NCBI GenBank assembly: GCA_020024675.1
Contig: JAHHTM010000053.1
Span: 1 to 7,597 of the forward strand
From: Muricomes sp.
GTDB lineage: Bacteria; Bacillota; Clostridia; Lachnospirales; Lachnospiraceae
Length of the DNA: 7,597 nt
Direction of reading: 5' to 3'
The notes beneath the pieces were generated by a model. That model saw only the letters and a list, made by a program, of their open reading frames with translations, did no database searches and had not been told where the DNA came from. Positions 1 through 6,289 of this stretch are shown in pieces; position 1 is the stretch's first letter; each line of letters starts with the position of its first letter. The position numbers and the translations under genes are program-made.

Positions 1-7
1 CTTCCAT
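1..7 (-). CDS. Probable start of the next operon gene, cut by left edge
   Basis: Only ATG-GAA-G is visible. It is called because AAAGGAG, formed by the last codons of the alcohol dehydrogenase gene, lies ten bases before this ATG. The stop-to-start gap is only five bases, in keeping with the other junctions. Nothing can be said about its product. Confidence 0.45.
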
Positions 8-12
8 GACTT

Positions 13-1161
13 TTATTCTCCTTTATATGCTTTTACAAATAATTTTTCAAATTCTTCTACTGAAGGAATGATTGGGTTTGTTTTTGTACAACCATCAGCT
101 TTTGCTACTGGAGCCATTTCTGCAACTTTATTCATATATGCTTCTTCGTCTGTAATGACCTCTGAGAATGAAGCAGGAATGCCTATTTTTTTATTTAATT
201 CTTCAATTGCTGTTCCAAGATCTTCAACACCTACTTTTTCAGCAATTCTTGCATAGGCTGCTTTTCCTTCCTCTGATGCACTATTATAACGAATAATGTA
301 TGGGAGAAGAATTGCATCTGCCAAACCATGTGATACATGGAAATAACTTCCAACTGTATGTGCCATAGAATGCACAATTCCCAAAGAAACGTTCGTGAAC
401 GCAATACCAGCTACCATAGAAGCCTGCAGCATATATTCTCTTGCTTTCATATCTTTCCCATTTTCACATGCTATTGGAAGATATTTAAAGATATCGATAA
501 CAGCCTGTGAAGCAAGAATGTCTGAAAGATAATTTGCTCTGTTTGAAGCAAGCGCCTCTAATGCGTGTGTCATTGCATCCATCCCTGTTTCTGCTGTAAT
601 TTTTGCCGGCATAGAAATTGTTACTTCCGGATCACAGATTGCTACATCTGGCATCATTTCCATATTACCAATTCCATGTTTCATTCCTGTTTCATCGTCT
701 GAAATAACAATAGAACGAGAAACCTCACTTGCTGTTCCACTTGTTGAAGGGATACAGCATAATCTTGCTTTCTGATGAAGTTTCGGAAACTGGTTTGGAG
801 GAAGTACATCCTCAATTGTAGTAAGTTCTGGATGTTCATAGTAGATCCACATTCCCTTTGCTGCATCCATTGCCGAACCACCACCAAGCCCTACAATAAG
901 ATCTGGTCCAAATTCCAACATTTCTTTTGCTCCACGCAATACCGTTTTAAAAGACGGATCTGGTTCTACGCCAGAAACTACTCTTGTTTCTGCTCCTGAC
1001 TCATGAAAATAATTTTCCACTTTCGCAAGCATTCCACTTCTTTCCATGCTCTTTCCACCAACTACAATTGTTACTTTCTTTGCATTCATTGTTTTAATAT
1101 ATTCTAGGCATCCTTCTCCGAACATTAATTCGCTTCCTGCCATTTTCATTGGTCTCATCAT
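13..1161 (-). CDS. Iron-containing alcohol dehydrogenase (FucO/AdhE C-terminal type)
   Basis: NAD(P)-dependent group III alcohol dehydrogenase, 382 residues, the standard length. It most often reduces an aldehyde to an alcohol under anaerobic conditions. The nucleotide-binding loop GLGGGSAMDAAK (91-102) is intact, followed by PSTSGTASEVS (138-148). The four iron ligands are all present: D195 and H199 in GMDAMTHA, H264 in GIVHSMAH and H278 in HVSHG, the same spacing as in FucO. Segments such as KGMWIYYEHPE (102-112) and GIAFTN..LG (252-261) closely resemble the dehydrogenase half of bifunctional AdhE, but there is no aldehyde dehydrogenase half here. Two Met codons open the frame; AAAAGGAG lies nine bases before the first. 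As the enzyme after the BtpA-like barrel, it may reduce an aldehyde made from the sugar part of the substrate (inference). Substrate could be acetaldehyde, lactaldehyde, glycolaldehyde or another short aldehyde. Confidence 0.93.
   Translation of the reverse strand: MMRPMKMAGSELMFGEGCLEYIKTMNAKKVTIVVGGKSMERSGMLAKVENYFHESGAETRVVSGVEPDPSFKTVLRGAKEMLEFGPDLIVGLGGGSAMDAAKGMWIYYEHPELTTIEDVLPPNQFPKLHQKARLCCIPSTSGTASEVSRSIVISDDETGMKHGIGNMEMMPDVAICDPEVTISMPAKITAETGMDAMTHALEALASNRANYLSDILASQAVIDIFKYLPIACENGKDMKAREYMLQASMVAGIAFTNVSLGIVHSMAHTVGSYFHVSHGLADAILLPYIIRYNSASEEGKAAYARIAEKVGVEDLGTAIEELNKKIGIPASFSEVITDEEAYMNKVAEMAPVAKADGCTKTNPIIPSVEEFEKLFVKAYKGE
18..24 (-). promoter_or_regulatory. Ribosome binding site inside the end of the dehydrogenase gene
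   Basis: AAAGGAG encodes part of the final Lys-Gly-Glu of the alcohol dehydrogenase and sits ten bases before the ATG at position 7. It is the main evidence for a further gene past the left edge. Confidence 0.5.
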
Positions 1162-1191
1162 AATGATTCTCTCCTTTTGCTTTTCTTTTCA

Positions 1192-1980
1192 TTATCTCAA
1201 TGCATCTAATACTTTTTTAACCAAATCATACGAAATTGGATTACTAATAATTCCGCCCTCTTTTAAACTAGATCCTATAATTGCTCCATCTGCAATATTT
1301 AACTGCTCTTTGATATTTTCTGCTTTTACTCCACTTCCCGCGAATACAGGTACTTTAACGACCTTCTTCACTCTCTTAATAAGATCCAATGGTGTTTCTT
1401 CTCCAATCTGGGTTCCTGTAACAATAATTCCATCTGCTCCATTGCTCGCTGCTTCTACTGCTGACTGTTCAATGCTGATATTAGAAAGCAACATGTGTGC
1501 GTGTTTTACCTGAACATCTGCGATTACTTTAATATCTTCTTTTCCCATCGCTTTTCTATAATCCATACATTTTTTCGCACACGGTTTAATCACTCCATCT
1601 GTAAATAATACTGTATCGACAAATACTGGTACACGGATAAAAGATGCTCCTGTGATTGCAGCAATTGCAATATTGGCTTCACAATCATTAAACGCCGCAT
1701 CTACACCTACCGGAATATTTACTGCATTTTTAACCTGCATAGTTGCTGCTGTAAGAGCTGCAATTTGTGCTGTATTTAAAGTTGCAGAAAAAGGAGTATC
1801 TCCCATGTTTTCTACGATAACAGCATCTACACCTGCTTTTTCAAGTGTAATTGCATCTTGTACTGCCTGATCTAAAATTTTCTGGTAATCACCATCAAAT
1901 CCTGCTGTTGTAGGAAGTGGAAGACAATGCACCATACCGATTACTGTTTGTGAACCTTCTGTAAATATTTTTCTAGCCAT
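1192..1980 (-). CDS. BtpA/SgcQ-family TIM-barrel protein, function unsettled
   Basis: A 262-residue (beta/alpha)8-barrel protein of the BtpA/SgcQ family (relatives: cyanobacterial BtpA, E. coli SgcQ). Family marks are VIGMVHCLPLP (13-23), GVDAVIVENMGDTPF (50-64), VGVDAAFND (91-99), FIRVPVFVD (114-122), VTGTQIG (187-193) and FAGSGVKAENI (213-223). The repeated acidic and glycine-rich strand ends, and the AGSGV loop followed by IIGSSLK (234-240), look like a phosphate-binding site as in ribulose-phosphate-binding barrels. An isomerase, epimerase or aldolase acting on a sugar phosphate is therefore plausible, but no reaction is established that I can rely on. The frame extends upstream to an ATG at 2004 that overlaps the phosphorylase stop (TAATG). 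The perfect AGGAGG lies inside that extension, seven bases before the ATG at 1980, so 1980 is the better start. The next gene follows after 30 bases. Confidence 0.88.
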   Translation of the reverse strand: MARKIFTEGSQTVIGMVHCLPLPTTAGFDGDYQKILDQAVQDAITLEKAGVDAVIVENMGDTPFSATLNTAQIAALTAATMQVKNAVNIPVGVDAAFNDCEANIAIAAITGASFIRVPVFVDTVLFTDGVIKPCAKKCMDYRKAMGKEDIKVIADVQVKHAHMLLSNISIEQSAVEAASNGADGIIVTGTQIGEETPLDLIKRVKKVVKVPVFAGSGVKAENIKEQLNIADGAIIGSSLKEGGIISNPISYDLVKKVLDALR

Positions 1981-1987
1981 TTCTTTT

Positions 1988-1993
1988 CCTCCT
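1988..1993 (-). promoter_or_regulatory. Ribosome binding site deciding the BtpA-family start
   Basis: A perfect AGGAGG lies seven bases before the ATG at 1980. It falls after the alternative in-frame ATG at 2004, which has only an A-rich stretch (AATAAACAAAATAA) before it. The site therefore favours the shorter protein. Confidence 0.8.
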
Positions 1994-2003
1994 AAATAAT
2001 CCA

Positions 2004-2759
2004 TTATTTATTTTGTTTATTATGATAATTATAAATACCTTCCAATGCGACTCTGCAAAGGAGATCTTCTGCATCTACACGATCCTGTCCTTTTAAAGTT
2101 TCTTTTAAATTCTCCAATACGGTAACAACAGTAAGGATACATGTTTTTACTCCCATCAAACGTCCTAACGTCAGCATACAAGAAGATTCCATATCTATTC
2201 CTGTCACACCCAATTTCTTCACTTCTTCAAATGTATCTGACATATTTCTTCCAAATTCCAATGAGAATCTAGAATCATGCATCTTACTATAAAAACCATC
2301 CATTGTACAGTTCAGACCATTTAAATAACGTTTTCCCACACTTGCTACTGTTTCATTCATTGCATTGACCAAGTCAAGATCCGCAACCGCCGGATAACTT
2401 AAATCTACATAAGACTGACTCGTTCCTTCTCTTCTCATTGCTGCTACCGGAATCATGAAATGTCCAAGCATATCATCTCGCATAGACATAACCGTTCCCA
2501 TACGCACAGCCACTTCCATTCCGGACTCATACATTTCTTCCATGGCAATTGCGGCAGATGGTGCCCCAATTCCTGTGGAAGTTACTGTAATGTCAATTCC
2601 TTTGTATTTTCCTGTATATGTATTAAATTCTCTCATAAATGCCACCTTTTTAGGAGCATCCAGATATTTTTTTATTACCTCCACTCTCCATGGATCTCCT
2701 GAAAATAATACATATTTTGCAATCGTATCTTTATCCGTCCCCATATATAATGTACTCAT
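2004..2759 (-). CDS. Uridine-phosphorylase-like nucleoside phosphorylase (NP-I family), altered base pocket
   Basis: Cytoplasmic enzyme expected to cleave a nucleoside with phosphate into free base and pentose 1-phosphate. With the start chosen here it has 251 residues, close to E. coli uridine phosphorylase. Conserved features are GDPWRV (21-26; R25 matches phosphate-binding R30 of E. coli Udp), REF (43-45; matches R48), TSTGIGAPS (60-68), VRMGT (85-89; matches R91 and T94) and DMES (189-192; M190 and E191 match the ribose contacts M197 and E198). The Udp uracil-reading residues Q166 and R168 appear here as M160 and D162, just after DGFY (154-157), so uracil specificity is doubtful. The frame also has an ATG 24 bases upstream (position 2783) overlapping the kinase stop. 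I prefer 2759 because AAAGGG lies seven bases upstream and MSTLYMG aligns with the Udp N-terminus. Start choice is moderate; family is firm. Confidence 0.9.
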   Translation of the reverse strand: MSTLYMGTDKDTIAKYVLFSGDPWRVEVIKKYLDAPKKVAFMREFNTYTGKYKGIDITVTSTGIGAPSAAIAMEEMYESGMEVAVRMGTVMSMRDDMLGHFMIPVAAMRREGTSQSYVDLSYPAVADLDLVNAMNETVASVGKRYLNGLNCTMDGFYSKMHDSRFSLEFGRNMSDTFEEVKKLGVTGIDMESSCMLTLGRLMGVKTCILTVVTVLENLKETLKGQDRVDAEDLLCRVALEGIYNYHNKQNK

Positions 2760-2766
2760 ATATACA

Positions 2767-2772
2767 CCCTTT
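2767..2772 (-). promoter_or_regulatory. Ribosome binding site favouring the inner phosphorylase start
   Basis: AAAGGG, within AAGAAGAAAGGGTG, ends seven bases before the ATG at 2759. It is weaker than the other sites in the operon. The outer ATG at 2783 has no recognisable site, only GGAAAAATTTTGA before it. Confidence 0.55.
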
Positions 2773-2779
2773 CTTCTTA

Positions 2780-3718
2780 TCATTCAAAATTTTTCCACGT
2801 TTCTAAAAGTTGTTCTTTCGTTGGCATATTACTACAACATCCTTCTGCCTGCAGTACATATGAAGATAAGCTTGCCCCCAGTTTACAACAATCTTTTGGA
2901 TCATATCCATTCAAATACCCATAAGTAAATCCTGCCATATATGCATCCCCTGATCCTGTAGCATCTACTACATTTTCAACTGATCGTATTCCGATTGTTT
3001 CCTTCTTTACTCCATCTTTTGTTCGTGTATAACAAATACTTCCTTCTTTTCCAAGAGTCGTTACAAGAATATCCACTTTACCAATGTCAAATAACTCTGT
3101 GATTTCTTCCATTCCATATATTTTTTCAATGATTTCTCTTTCTACTTCATTTGTAAAAATAATCTTACTTTCTGTAAGAAGTTCTTTTAAAAATTCTTCC
3201 GGGAAAGCTTCGAAATCATCTTTCATTCCAAATACAATTGGAACATTATATTTTTTACATTTGCGGTAAAATTCCTCATTATCTTTTTTAGATGCAACTG
3301 TGATAACTCCCAAACGAGTATTTTCAAACAGCTCATCTTTCATCTCGCATGCATATTTTTCATCCATTGCTCCCGGATAAAATATTGTAATATGATCATT
3401 ATTGTTATCCTGAATCAGATAACATACAGATGTAGCTTCTTCTGGAAGTTGCGTAATACCATCAAGTGGTACATTTCCTTCTTCCAAAAATTTTTTAAAT
3501 CCGTTACTTTCGTAGTCTCCTCCTACTCTTAGAACTGGTAACGCTGTCATTCCCAGTTTGCTTAGTCCATATGCAATATTTACAGAACAGCCTCCGTAAT
3601 AAATTTGAGCATTGGAACGATTGGATACAATAGAAGTAAATCCGATTTTTGCCGGAGTTTTTATTTTAATAATATGATCCATGCTCACATATCCACTTGT
3701 TAAAACATCTATTTTCAT
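2780..3718 (-). CDS. PfkB-family carbohydrate/nucleoside kinase
   Basis: ATP-dependent small-molecule kinase of the ribokinase/PfkB fold, 312 residues, normal for the family. The N-terminal signature is YYGGCSVNIAYGLSKLG (40-56). The C-terminal signature is VDATGSGDAY (251-260), with D258 as the catalytic base and the anion-hole glycines before it. An N-E pair (190-191) and TTLGKEGS (220-227) mark the usual Mg/ATP region. Known family substrates include ribose, fructose phosphates, nucleosides and, in archaea, ribose 1-phosphate. The residues seen do not decide between these. Beside a nucleoside importer and phosphorylase, a nucleoside kinase, ribokinase or pentose-1-phosphate kinase are the likely roles. 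AAGGAG lies eight bases before the ATG and overlaps the stop of the hydrolase gene. The TGA stop would overlap an upstream ATG of the phosphorylase frame (ATGA). The protein is rich in Cys near the C-terminus (C277, C278, C294, C295), with no metal motif apparent. Confidence 0.9.
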   Translation of the reverse strand: MKIDVLTSGYVSMDHIIKIKTPAKIGFTSIVSNRSNAQIYYGGCSVNIAYGLSKLGMTALPVLRVGGDYESNGFKKFLEEGNVPLDGITQLPEEATSVCYLIQDNNNDHITIFYPGAMDEKYACEMKDELFENTRLGVITVASKKDNEEFYRKCKKYNVPIVFGMKDDFEAFPEEFLKELLTESKIIFTNEVEREIIEKIYGMEEITELFDIGKVDILVTTLGKEGSICYTRTKDGVKKETIGIRSVENVVDATGSGDAYMAGFTYGYLNGYDPKDCCKLGASLSSYVLQAEGCCSNMPTKEQLLETWKNFE

Positions 3719-3730
3719 ACCTCGTTCTCC

Positions 3731-4297
3731 TTAAAGTGTTCCATTGTCCAGCATCTTGAACAATGTTTCCATATCAATAACATGTCCTAAATACTTCTCA
3801 ATATCCTGAAGATGAACCTCATTGACCACATCTGAATTTGTTGCTACACACTCTCTTACAACATAAGGCTCATAATCTAGATAAAACGCATCTGTAACAG
3901 TTGCACGAATACAACAATTTGTTTTCGTTCCCACAACAATTACATTTTTTACACCATTTTCACGTAATACAAGATCTAAATCTGTTGCAAAAAATCCACT
4001 GTATCTTCTTTTTGGAATTACATAATCCTTTGCTTCGTCTACTGGGAGCATTGGATCAATTTCAATTCCAAACGTTCCTTCCAGACAATTCGGACGCATT
4101 GCTGCAGCTTTTGCATCATATTTTCCTTTACGATTTTTGTGTTGCATAAATACGATCAGTACATCTTTTTTTCTACATTCATCCAACACTTTACGGATAT
4201 TTGGCAGAATTTCTCTGTTCTGTGGATAAAACACAAGTCCTTCTGGATCTGTAAAATCTCGCACCATATCTACTATAATCAATGCTGTCTTATTCAT
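3731..4297 (-). CDS. Isochorismatase-superfamily cysteine hydrolase, substrate unknown
   Basis: Cytoplasmic hydrolase of 188 residues in the nicotinamidase/isochorismatase fold. The catalytic triad can be read directly: D10 in ALIIVDMVRDF, K96 in VIPKRRYSGF, and C129 in the block GTKTNCCIRATVTDA (123-137), where the family nucleophile is the Cys just before Ile/Val. A preceding C128 is unusual. Members cleave amide or ureido C-N bonds (nicotinamide, N-carbamoylsarcosine, ureidoacrylate, biuret) or, in isochorismatase proper, a vinyl ether. The D-W-H-P metal motif of nicotinamidases is absent; the matching region reads MQHKNRKGKYD. A PNCLEGTFGIE block (69-79) resembles the nicotinamidase HC..GT.G.E block but has Asn where the metal-binding His normally sits. 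Canonical nicotinamidase is therefore not supported. Its place between importer and nucleoside enzymes suggests action on a released base or an amide side group, which is inference. The start has GAGGG seven bases upstream. Confidence 0.88.
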   Translation of the reverse strand: MNKTALIIVDMVRDFTDPEGLVFYPQNREILPNIRKVLDECRKKDVLIVFMQHKNRKGKYDAKAAAMRPNCLEGTFGIEIDPMLPVDEAKDYVIPKRRYSGFFATDLDLVLRENGVKNVIVVGTKTNCCIRATVTDAFYLDYEPYVVRECVATNSDVVNEVHLQDIEKYLGHVIDMETLFKMLDNGTL

Positions 4298-4312
4298 ATT
4301 TTTTCCCTCTTA

Positions 4313-5227
4313 TTAATCTAACTTAAATCCTCGTACCTTTACTTTCTTGTACTTCATATAAGAAACGACTGCAAGAACTGCTACCATAATAATATATGGA
4401 ATAATATCAAATAGTCCTGATGCTGGTCCTGCATACACGCTTAAGTTTATTGCTAACGATCTGGCAACTCCAAACAAGATTGCATAAAGTGCAGACGCTA
4501 CAGGTTTTCCTTGTCCGCAATAAATTGCTGCAATAGCGATAAATCCTCGACCTGCTGTCATGTTATTCGTAAACATTGCCATTCTTTCCATAGAAAGATT
4601 GATTCCTGCAAGTGCACAACAAAATGCTCCAATCAAAACCGCTGCATATTTATAACGTTCTGTTTTAATACCAAGGCTAATCGCAGAATCTTCATTTTCT
4701 CCAACTACTCTTACGTAAATTCCAAATCTTGTTTTATACATCAGCACTGCAAAGAATACGATTCCAATAAATGCTAAATATGTAATTATTGGATGACCAC
4801 TCAAAATTTTTCCAATCAATGGAATGTTCTCAATGAATGGAATATTCAGTTTGAAGTCTGCCACACTTACGCTTTGAAGATTAATATTTGCTATCTCCAT
4901 GCGTTTTAATATAAAATCTGCTATAGCCGGCACAATAAGATTTATTCCAAGGCCAATTACGATTACGTTTCCTTTACACGTAATTCCCAAAAATGAGAAA
5001 ACCAGTCCCCACAACAATGTAGTAAGTATCGCAGCTATAATTGCCACTGTAATACTGTCCGTAAGATAAGCGACCAATACAGATACAAATGCTCCATTCA
5101 ACATCATACCTTCTAAAGCAATGTTTAAGACATTGGCCTTGTATGCAAAAATCCCACCAATTACACAGAGGATTATTGGAGCACTATGATAAACTGTGTC
5201 ATATAAAATATTGCCTAACAACTCCAT
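4313..5227 (-). CDS. Nucleoside-type ABC transporter permease 2 (NupQ/YufQ-like, BPD_transp_2 family)
   Basis: Second membrane subunit, 304 residues, shorter than its partner as is usual for this pair. Hydrophobic segments lie near 14-29, 45-56, 60-82, 87-107, 147-163, 194-211, 226-237, 245-261 and 272-290. Two family signatures are visible: YKANVLNIALEG (29-40), matching the equivalent loop in permease 1, and the block around GRGFIAIAA (226-234) that is well conserved in YufQ-like permeases. The C-terminus is basic. An AGGAGG sequence lies seven bases before the ATG, within the last codons of permease 1, and start and stop overlap by one base. Permease 1 and permease 2 presumably form a heterodimeric channel over the ATPase. 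The first enzyme gene begins only 15 bases after this stop, so transport and catabolism appear to share a transcript. Confidence 0.92.
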   Translation of the reverse strand: MELLGNILYDTVYHSAPIILCVIGGIFAYKANVLNIALEGMMLNGAFVSVLVAYLTDSITVAIIAAILTTLLWGLVFSFLGITCKGNVIVIGLGINLIVPAIADFILKRMEIANINLQSVSVADFKLNIPFIENIPLIGKILSGHPIITYLAFIGIVFFAVLMYKTRFGIYVRVVGENEDSAISLGIKTERYKYAAVLIGAFCCALAGINLSMERMAMFTNNMTAGRGFIAIAAIYCGQGKPVASALYAILFGVARSLAINLSVYAGPASGLFDIIPYIIMVAVLAVVSYMKYKKVKVRGFKLD

Positions 5228-6285
5228 TATGCTTCCTCCTTCTTTTTAAATCTGGCAAACCATTTTGTGTTATCACCAATAAACTTAACTGCAAGGAATA
5301 GAATGATCATTCCTTGAATAATAGATACGATTTCTTTTGGTACTGTTGTGTATAGGTTAATACTATCACTTCCAGTTTTTAATGCTGCATAGAAAATTGC
5401 AGCTACCAAAATACCAATAGGAGAATGTCCTCCTAACAATGCAATCAGCATTCCATCCCAGCCAAGTCCTGGGTTTCCTGAAAAACTTAATGTAAATTTA
5501 AATTGATCACTCATCATCCATCCTGCACCAGCCATGCCTGACAATGCACCACTGATCAGCATAATAAGAACAATCTTTTTTCCAACATTCATTCCAGTTG
5601 CTTCCGCAAATTCTGCATTTTTACCAATTGTCTTGATTTCATAACCTAGTTTTGACTTATTCATGAGAACAGCCATTATAAGCAATATGATAACAACAAT
5701 CGCAAAGAATAATGTAAGTCTTGATGTTCCGATTCTCTGAAACATCGCCCCATCATTAATTGTAGGTGTTGCCACATATCCTGCCCCTTTATCTCTGAAA
5801 ACTCCTGTTGTAAGGAATTCGAGTGCCTTAATCATTGCGTAATTGAGCATCAATGTAACAACCATTTCATTTACATTACATTTTGCTTTTAATAATGCTG
5901 GAATGAGTGCGAAAATCATACCACATACAATTGCTACTCCAAAGCAGATCACCTTCTGCACTACTGAATTCATATCAGGAAGATAGGCTCCAACAATTCC
6001 TGCGAAAAAACCACCTAAAAGCATTTGTCCTTCTACACCCATGTTATAGATATTTGCTTTAAAGGTTATTGCAATTGCAAGACCAGTTAAAATTAATGGT
6101 GCTGCATAATGAAGTGTATTCATAAATCCTTTTACGGTAAATAATGATTTCCGAATTAAAAGACCATATGTTGCAAGCGGATTTTCTCCAATTCCCAGAA
6201 TGATCAGGCCTCCAATTAAAAATGCGAAAATTATCGGCAATACGGAATTCAAAATCGTTTTTATTACTTTTTCGTTTTTTTTCAT
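5227..6285 (-). CDS. Nucleoside-type ABC transporter permease 1 (NupP/YufP-like, BPD_transp_2 family)
   Basis: Integral membrane subunit of the importer, 352 residues, a usual length for the larger permease of BmpA-type systems. A short charged N-terminus (MKKNEK) precedes a hydrophobic segment at about 11-32. About eight to ten membrane segments follow, with clear ones near 59-76, 84-100, 112-133, 190-208, 237-256, 276-302 and 318-336. Family features include FKANIYNMGVEGQ (75-87) after the second membrane region and GWDGMLIALLGG (275-286) near the C-terminus. The C-terminus is basic (KWFARFKKKEEA), as expected on the cytoplasmic side. The start is supported by AAGGAGGG nine bases upstream, which lies inside the end of the ATPase gene. 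The TAA stop shares one base with the ATG of permease 2 (TAATG), which suggests coupled translation and matched amounts of the two subunits. Nucleoside specificity is inferred from family resemblance and neighbours; no substrate residue can be read directly. Confidence 0.92.
   Translation of the reverse strand: MKKNEKVIKTILNSVLPIIFAFLIGGLIILGIGENPLATYGLLIRKSLFTVKGFMNTLHYAAPLILTGLAIAITFKANIYNMGVEGQMLLGGFFAGIVGAYLPDMNSVVQKVICFGVAIVCGMIFALIPALLKAKCNVNEMVVTLMLNYAMIKALEFLTTGVFRDKGAGYVATPTINDGAMFQRIGTSRLTLFFAIVVIILLIMAVLMNKSKLGYEIKTIGKNAEFAEATGMNVGKKIVLIMLISGALSGMAGAGWMMSDQFKFTLSFSGNPGLGWDGMLIALLGGHSPIGILVAAIFYAALKTGSDSINLYTTVPKEIVSIIQGMIILFLAVKFIGDNTKWFARFKKKEEA
5235..5240 (-). promoter_or_regulatory. 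Ribosome binding site of permease 2, nested in permease 1
   Basis: AGGAGG lies within the Lys-Glu-Glu-rich last codons of permease 1, seven bases before the permease 2 ATG. With the TAATG overlap it suits translational coupling of the two membrane subunits. Confidence 0.75.
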
Positions 6286-6289
6286 CCGA

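Noticed and set aside
1162..1191. Possible terminator or promoter in the largest intergenic gap
   Set aside because: The 30 bases hold a ribosome binding site and pyrimidine-rich plus-strand sequence with no stem-loop or recognisable -35/-10 pair.
1046..1513. 155-codon open frame on the plus strand
   Set aside because: It lies opposite the dehydrogenase and BtpA-family genes, has no convincing ribosome binding site, and encodes a low-complexity Ser/Phe/Ile-rich sequence typical of an antisense shadow.
2455..2928. 157-codon open frame on the plus strand
   Set aside because: It is antisense to the conserved phosphorylase and kinase genes, crosses their junction, and matches no family I recognise.
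2780..3718. Pseudouridine kinase (PsuK) assignment for the PfkB gene
   Set aside because: No PsuG glycosidase gene is in the window, and a phosphorylase plus BtpA/dehydrogenase context does not match pseudouridine breakdown.
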